Source: Nemertoderma westbladi (Eukaryota > Xenacoelomorpha > Nemertodermatida > Nemertodermatidae). Taken from it: a stretch of DNA of 42,388 bases. Both the position numbers and the translations under genes were made by a program. The DNA is taken from positions 1 to 42,388 of the forward strand of contig JAUCBJ010001954.1 in NCBI GenBank assembly GCA_032718475.1. The letters run 5' to 3'. Positions 37,492 to 42,388 of this stretch are shown in pieces. Position 1 is the stretch's first letter. Each line of letters begins with the position of its first letter. The notes beneath the pieces are model-generated. The model had not been told where the DNA came from. It was given only the letters and a program-made list of their open reading frames with translations, and made no database searches.

Positions 37492-40095
37492 TCAGATACG
37501 TGTGGTAGCGTCTATTCCATTGTCGCCCCTGGCCGATGGTTGATAATGGCGGCGGGGTTTCAAGTTGAGCGCCGATCGTTCCGAGTCGGACAGTCTGTAG
37601 TTGCGTATGACAACTCCTTCTTCCCAGTTAATAAGTGTTGGTAAATTTTTTATGGATTTTAAGAGACTTGTATCATCCGCGAAAAGGGTTGTCATGAAAT
37701 TTGATGCGTTTGGAAGATCATTAATGTATATGAGGAATAAGATCGGCCCAAGGATCGAACCTTGTGGAACGCCGCAGATAATTGGGAGCAGGGTCGAGTT
37801 GCATCTGTCTATTGTAACAAATTGGGATCGGTTGGAGAGATAATCGGAAAATAGCTGCAGGGGGGCCCCCCTGATACCATAGCTGTTCAGTTTATTTACG
37901 AGAATACCGTGATCCAGCGTATCAAACGCTTTTTTAAGATCAATAAATATGGCGCAGGACGACATTTTTTTATCTAAAAAATCGCGTAATTTTTCTGCTA
38001 TGTCTAAAATAGCATATGATGTAGTATATTTTTTCCTAAATCCGAATTGACAGCTATTTAATATTAAATATTTATCCAAGTAAGAGGCCAGCTGGACATA
38101 TATTATGCGTTCAAACACTTTGCTCAATACCGGCAGTAAAGAAATAGGGCGATAATTAGTCTTAAGACATGGGTCACCAGATTTAAAAACTGGGGTTACT
38201 TTTGCTACCTTGAGAGAATTCGGGAAAAAACCGTGTTTGATACTTAGATTAATTAGTTCCGAAATATGACCACATAATATATGTGCAGCTGTTTTTATAA
38301 GTTTCGTTGGACATTTGTCATTCGACGCTGAAGCTTCATTTATTTGTAATAAGTAATATTGTACTTCAACTGGAGTAGTATTAATGAGTGCAAATGAATT
38401 TGATTTTTTGTGCTGAATGTGGCGTAATGGACAACGAGGAGAAGTAGGGATATCACTTGATAGAGAAGGTCCTATGGATGTAAAAAATGAGTTAAATGAT
38501 TCCGCCATACATGTAGGATCTGTTATAATCGACTCATTGTTATTTATTGATACAAAAAGTTTACGTGGAATACAATTTTTTGAATTCCGGCCCAGTGCAT
38601 CATTTATTGTGCGCCAAGTTTTCCGCATGTTTGATTTATTGTTATGGAATTGGGAGGTGTAATACTCCCGTTCGGCGGCCCGCAGGGTAGTGGTCAGTCG
38701 ATTTCTATAGGCCTTGTACAAACTATGATTGATTAAGGTTGGGTTGTTGACATATTTTGCATACAGTTTATTTTTTTTATTAATGGATTTGAGCAGCGCA
38801 GCCGATAGCCATGGTTTACGTGGAACTGATTTTTTTGAACACTTTTTGAGGGGAGCATGTTTTTTACATACCGCACTTAGGTCAGAGTAGAAAATATCAA
38901 AGCGATCAACCAGGCGATTATTCGAATTATCATAGGACCATGTGTTTACGTTTAAAAGATCAGCCAAAAATGTTGTGCGATTAAAATTCGAATAGTCATG
39001 AATATATTTAGCAGTATCAGGCCTAAAGTAATTCGCATAATCGGTTAAAATTAAAAATGTAGGTAAGTGATCGGCAATTTCTGTTAAAAAAACACCCTCA
39101 TTACATATAGAAGTGTTGATATTGGTTATGATGTGATCCAACAGGGTTGGGTTTTTACTTTTAATACGCGTTGGCTTAGTTATTACTTGTTTAAAACCGT
39201 TGGAATTTATAGTTTGAAGGTAAGTGTGGGTTAATTTACACGTTGAAATTAGGTTGATATTCATATCACCAGTTATTATCACATCATAACCACTATCAGC
39301 CAGCGTTGATAATAAGTGTTCAAGATTATCAATAAAATTATGGCGATCAATTGACTGAGAAACATACAGACAACCAATTATTAGCGGCTTATTAGGGTGA
39401 GGTCGTTTAACTTCCACCCAACAATTTTCTGGCCCGGGTATTCTCAAGTCATTCCGCCCAGTACATTCAAATTCATTTCTAATAAAAATTGCAGTACCTC
39501 CTCGTTTAGTTTCCCGAGTGTCTTGTGATACCAGCTCATAACCGGGAAATTGAGTTTCTGAAAGATTAGAATTACTACATAAAAAGGTTTCTGAGAATGT
39601 AATCACGTCAAATTTAGTATTCATAGTTTCCAAAAAATCAGTTATTTCGCCCTTATGAGCCGGTAGACTTTGGGTATTAACATGAAAAACTGAGAGAGAT
39701 TTGGCATTATCGAAATTGCTAAATTTTTTATCAAATGTTTCAGCAGTGTAATAATCTTGGGAAATTATATTATTAATTAAATGAATGTCTGGATCGATAT
39801 TATTAAATGCGGGATTAGTTAAATCATTGTCAAAGTTAATATTAAGATTAGCAGACTCACAGTCAAAGATATCATCATCGTCATCACTGACGCTTGCAAA
39901 TGGAAATAATTTTATGTAGCAATAAATGCACCATATGTTATTTGGATGGGATGTATTTATAAATTGATTTGCCTCCTGCTGAGTAAGACAGGATCCACAT
40001 TGAAAGTGGTAAGTTAAATCGCAAAGGTCGCATTTTAGTTTTAGGTCAGATATTATGAATTTTGAGAAGCAAAGATCGCAGTTACTGTCATTCAT
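37492..40095 (-). pseudogene. Second LINE: PHD-like finger, endonuclease and truncated reverse transcriptase (CR1/Jockey-like)
   Basis: 867 codons, ATG at 40095. The N-terminus has a PHD-type zinc pattern (CDLC, CDLC, HFQC, CIYC; ~residues 7-60). The APE endonuclease follows (VFHVNTQSL, FSETFL, GGTAIF, TGDMNINL, DHIIT; ~140-350), then RT with motif A FIDLKKAFDTLDH, motif B CGVPQGSILGP and motif C LFADDTSL. The thumb and C-terminus are missing: after the LPTLIN residues near 37627 the sequence switches to that of the adjacent LINE in the same register. The PHD-endonuclease-RT order is typical of CR1/L2-group elements. It is 3'-truncated by the junction. Confidence 0.88.
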
Positions 40096-40173
40096 AGTAT
40101 TAGAAGGGTTAGTGTAGGGAGAGTGCTAGAGAATGAGTGTAGAATATTAGGAGGGTAGGTTAAAAAAGGGGTA

Positions 40174-40192
40174 GGGGGGGGGGGGGGGGGGG
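40174..40192. repeat. Run of 19 G upstream of the second LINE ORF
   Basis: A homopolymer of 19 G on the plus strand, about 80 bases 5' of the LINE start codon, i.e. a C run in LINE-sense RNA. Likely polymorphic in length and prone to assembly error. Confidence 0.9.
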
Positions 40193-40424
40193 TTGAGGTT
40201 GTGTTCTTACTTAGAGTGAGTAATTAAAACTACAGCGGCTATCAATGGAGCACAAAAGAATTGAATACAGACCAGTGTACATTCTAACGTTTGCCAGCTT
40301 GGGGAAAACTTAAAAATATATGTATTTAGTTTAGCGTAGACCCTAACTTATCAATATATAAATTTACGATGTAACAAGACATTTGTAATAAACGGTGGAT
40401 ATTAGTGTATTTTCTAGAATTATC

Positions 40425-40800
40425 TATATGGTTGCACGATAATTCTAAATAAAATTAAACTTAATAATTATATGGTCTCTTTCATTGTACGATAATTCTA
40501 TATAAAAAATAACCTTAATTAATATAGGAAGTCTTAATTAATATAGGAAGTCTCTTTCATTGTACGATAATTCTATATAAAAAATAACCTTAATTAATAT
40601 AGGAAGTCTCTTACATTGTACGATAATTCTATATAAAAAATAACCTTAATTAATATAGGAAGTCTTAATTAATATAGGAAGTCTCTTTCATTGTACGATA
40701 ATTCTATATAAAAAATAACCTTAATTAATATAGGAAGTCTTAATTAATATAGGAAGTCTCTTTCATTGTACGATAATTCTATATAAAAAATAACCTTAAC
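40425..40800. repeat. AT-rich tandem repeat, ~56-75 bp unit
   Basis: About five copies of a unit containing TCATTGTACGATAATTCTA, TATAAAAAATAACC and TTAATTAATATAGGAAGTC. The last 19-base segment is itself duplicated in some units, giving alternating long and short copies. The first copy is diverged. Confidence 0.92.
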
Positions 40801-41709
40801 GTAATGATCTACGGGTGAATGGTCTACGTAATGATTCGATACAAAAATAATTACAAATTCAAACTTTACGTATTTAAGGCTTTACTAAGTAAGTACAATA
40901 TAAATCTAAATTAAATTCACCAATATAAATCTATTGCATCTCAGATATTGCATAAATTCAAACAATTACAAATACAAATAAATGAAAACAATAAGAAAGG
41001 CTCGCGAGTCTTCCATCTACTATTGCATCCCAAATATTGCATAAATTCAAGTAATTACAAATACTTTCGTACCTAAATGTAGATTGCATAAGTTTGGAAT
41101 AATTACAAATATGAGTCTTTCTAAGCACAGAACTTTCTAACTATAAAACTTTCTAAATACAAATATAACACTTTACAAATGAAACTATAAGAAAGGCCCA
41201 CGAGTCTTCCATCTACTCTTACTTTCTATTTTCACTGTAAATACAAATACTGCTTATAAAATATAAATTGCATAATATTCGGAACAATATAAATTGCATA
41301 AGTTCGGAATAATATAAATTGCATAAGTTCGGAATAATTACAAATATAAAATATAAATTCTTACAAATATAAATTCTTACTAAATATAAGTCTTACTAAA
41401 TATAGATATAAACTGCATAAGTTTAGAATAATATAAACCTTTGCATCTCAAATATGAAACATAAATCTTTCAAATATAAGTTCCTTCTAAATATAAACTT
41501 TCTAAATTTCATAAATTCGGAACAATACAAATTGCATAAGTTCGGAATAAGCACAAATATAAAATATAAGTTTTACTAAATATAAGTTTTACTAAATATG
41601 AGTCTTTCCCAGAATACAAAACTTTCTAAATATAAAACATATAATTCAAAATAAATCACAAAATCATAAGAAAGGCTCACGAGTCTTCCGTCCACCCTTG
41701 CCCTCCCTT
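40801..41709. repeat. AT-rich degenerate repeats with three copies of a ~28-bp block
   Basis: Short words (AAATATAA, TTGCATAA, TTCGGAATAAT, TTTCTAAATA) recur at irregular spacing. A better conserved block, TAAGAAAGGCTCGCGAGTCT-type followed by TCC, occurs at 40992-41020, 41188-41215 and 41667-41695. The last copy lies directly downstream of the minus-strand ORF at 41710, so the block may belong to its 3' UTR. No coding frame. Confidence 0.8.
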
Positions 41710-42388
41710 TTATCGCTTAGTGGATCGAGCCCTGCCGCGTCCTCGAAAACTGCGCACAGGTGACTTTGCTCGCGATATGGGACTAATGGGGCGAGTCACT
41801 GGTTTACCTGGGACGTTGAGAGACGGTGCGACTATTTCCTCGCAAATTCGTCTATTTGGCATCCCAAAACCTCGACCGATTCCTCGTGACCGATCAGTCG
41901 TCACTACAGTTGGTAGAACGTCTGGGAACGCGCGAGAAGTGGACGACGCAGACCCAAGAGTAGCTTGCGCCCCCTGTTGATCAGCTGGTGTATGTCCCGA
42001 CCCTCCTACTGGTTCTCTTGGAAGTGATACCGTATCCCGAGTAACTCGAATAGTCGGCTCAACTCCTTTGCGTTCTTCTACATTAATAATTTTCTTTAAT
42101 TGTTGGCCCACCTTTTGGACCCGTATGATCCTACCCTGCCCGTCCTCCCGAGGGTGACGTGCAGACGGCGCAACCGGAGTGGCTGGTATATTCGTCGCCT
42201 CTAGGACCTCCTCTTCCTCGAATACGCTCGCTCGTATACGTTTGTGGTAAAACGCGGCTCGGTACGCCCATGCGACGGTTAACCAAGCTCCCTTGTTCCG
42301 CTTTTCAGTTCGGAAACGATCGAATTCACCATACGTAATCCGATTAACGACTTTCTGAAAATTCCACGTGTTTTTGTTATCCGGGTGA
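41710..42388 (-). CDS. Unidentified ORF, C-terminal part, with RG-rich tail
   Basis: The minus frame is open from the window edge to a stop at 41710, at least 225 codons, so the start is outside. The apparent GTG start at 42111 is internal. The first ~65 visible residues look folded and helical (NTWNFQKVVNRITYGEFDRF, AWLTVAWAYRAAFYHK). The rest is Pro/Ser/Gly-rich and disordered, ending in a basic tail FRGRGRARSTKR. An RG-rich end and GC-rich coding in AT-rich surroundings resemble a retroelement gag or nucleic-acid-binding protein. Family not recognised. Confidence 0.5.
   Translation of the reverse strand, partial: HPDNKNTWNFQKVVNRITYGEFDRFRTEKRNKGAWLTVAWAYRAAFYHKRIRASVFEEEEVLEATNIPATPVAPSARHPREDGQGRIIRVQKVGQQLKKIINVEERKGVEPTIRVTRDTVSLPREPVGGSGHTPADQQGAQATLGSASSTSRAFPDVLPTVVTTDRSRGIGRGFGMPNRRICEEIVAPSLNVPGKPVTRPISPISRAKSPVRSFRGRGRARSTKR

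Larger units (their letters stand above)
33480..37626 (-). mobile_element. LINE (APE-type non-LTR retrotransposon) with an internal 60-bp tandem array
   Basis: The minus strand carries an AP-like endonuclease, a tandem-repeat array, and a reverse transcriptase with a C-terminal zinc knuckle. The 5' part is truncated or joined to another LINE near 37626. A TGA at 37492-37494 lies in the endonuclease register. The element sits inside CPSF3 intron 2 in antisense orientation. Confidence 0.85.

Noticed and set aside
40425-40800. CRISPR-like array
   Set aside because: Units are contiguous AT-rich tandem copies with no unique spacers, in animal DNA.

Overview
The window is animal nuclear DNA, probably from a marine invertebrate. 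Evidence: two spliced exons of a conserved metazoan gene with GT..AG borders, a BEL/Pao LTR retrotransposon (a class restricted to animals), two APE-type LINEs, a hAT DNA transposon, a tRNA-derived SINE, a Polinton/adintovirus-like DNA polymerase, and many micro- and minisatellites. The palindromic words ACCGGT and AGGCCT recur throughout the non-coding DNA. The species cannot be named from the sequence alone.

Layout. 1-400: 3' end of an unidentified plus-strand ORF. 400-2650: non-coding DNA with a CA repeat, a diverged direct repeat and two small unidentified minus-strand ORFs. 2656-8632: a minus-strand virus-like module. Read 5'->3' it has a protein with two PC4-like segments, a family-B DNA polymerase with an N-terminal zinc-finger region, and a small protein that reads as a two-repeat TATA-binding-protein fold. 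The polymerase is broken by one frameshift (an 8-bp tandem duplication) and two in-frame stops. The PC4-like gene is broken by a perfect 148-bp tandem duplication. 8640-13550: non-coding DNA with an interrupted inverted repeat, a possible LTR/PBS remnant, a SINE, a minisatellite and the 3' end of a Gypsy-like element. 13552-28107: a 14.6-kb BEL/Pao element on the minus strand with ~1.86-kb LTRs about 99% identical by eye, a gag-protease-RT-RNaseH frame, an integrase frame in the same register after one TAA, and two extra ORFs (640 and 224 aa) between integrase and the 3' LTR. 28108-32199: non-coding DNA containing a 1.89-kb non-autonomous hAT element with a perfect 8-bp target duplication. 32200-33177: first two coding exons of CPSF3 (CPSF73), plus strand. 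33480-40095: two LINEs on the minus strand lying in the following CPSF3 intron; the first has a ~1-kb 60-bp tandem array between endonuclease and RT. 40100-41709: AT-rich repeats. 41710-42388: C-terminal part of an unidentified minus-strand ORF.

Best candidates for something new. First, the 2.6-8.6 kb module pairs a replicative polymerase with a TBP-like protein that keeps Phe at all four positions matching TBP's DNA-intercalating residues, and with a PC4-like protein; this suggests a mobile or viral lineage with its own initiation factors. Second, the BEL/Pao element carries a two-ORF cargo where an env gene might sit, has LTRs full of UUCG-capped hairpins, and repeats a ~27-bp motif in the LTRs, in gag and in the cargo ORF. 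Domain calls on diverged proteins rest on motif reading only and need profile searches.
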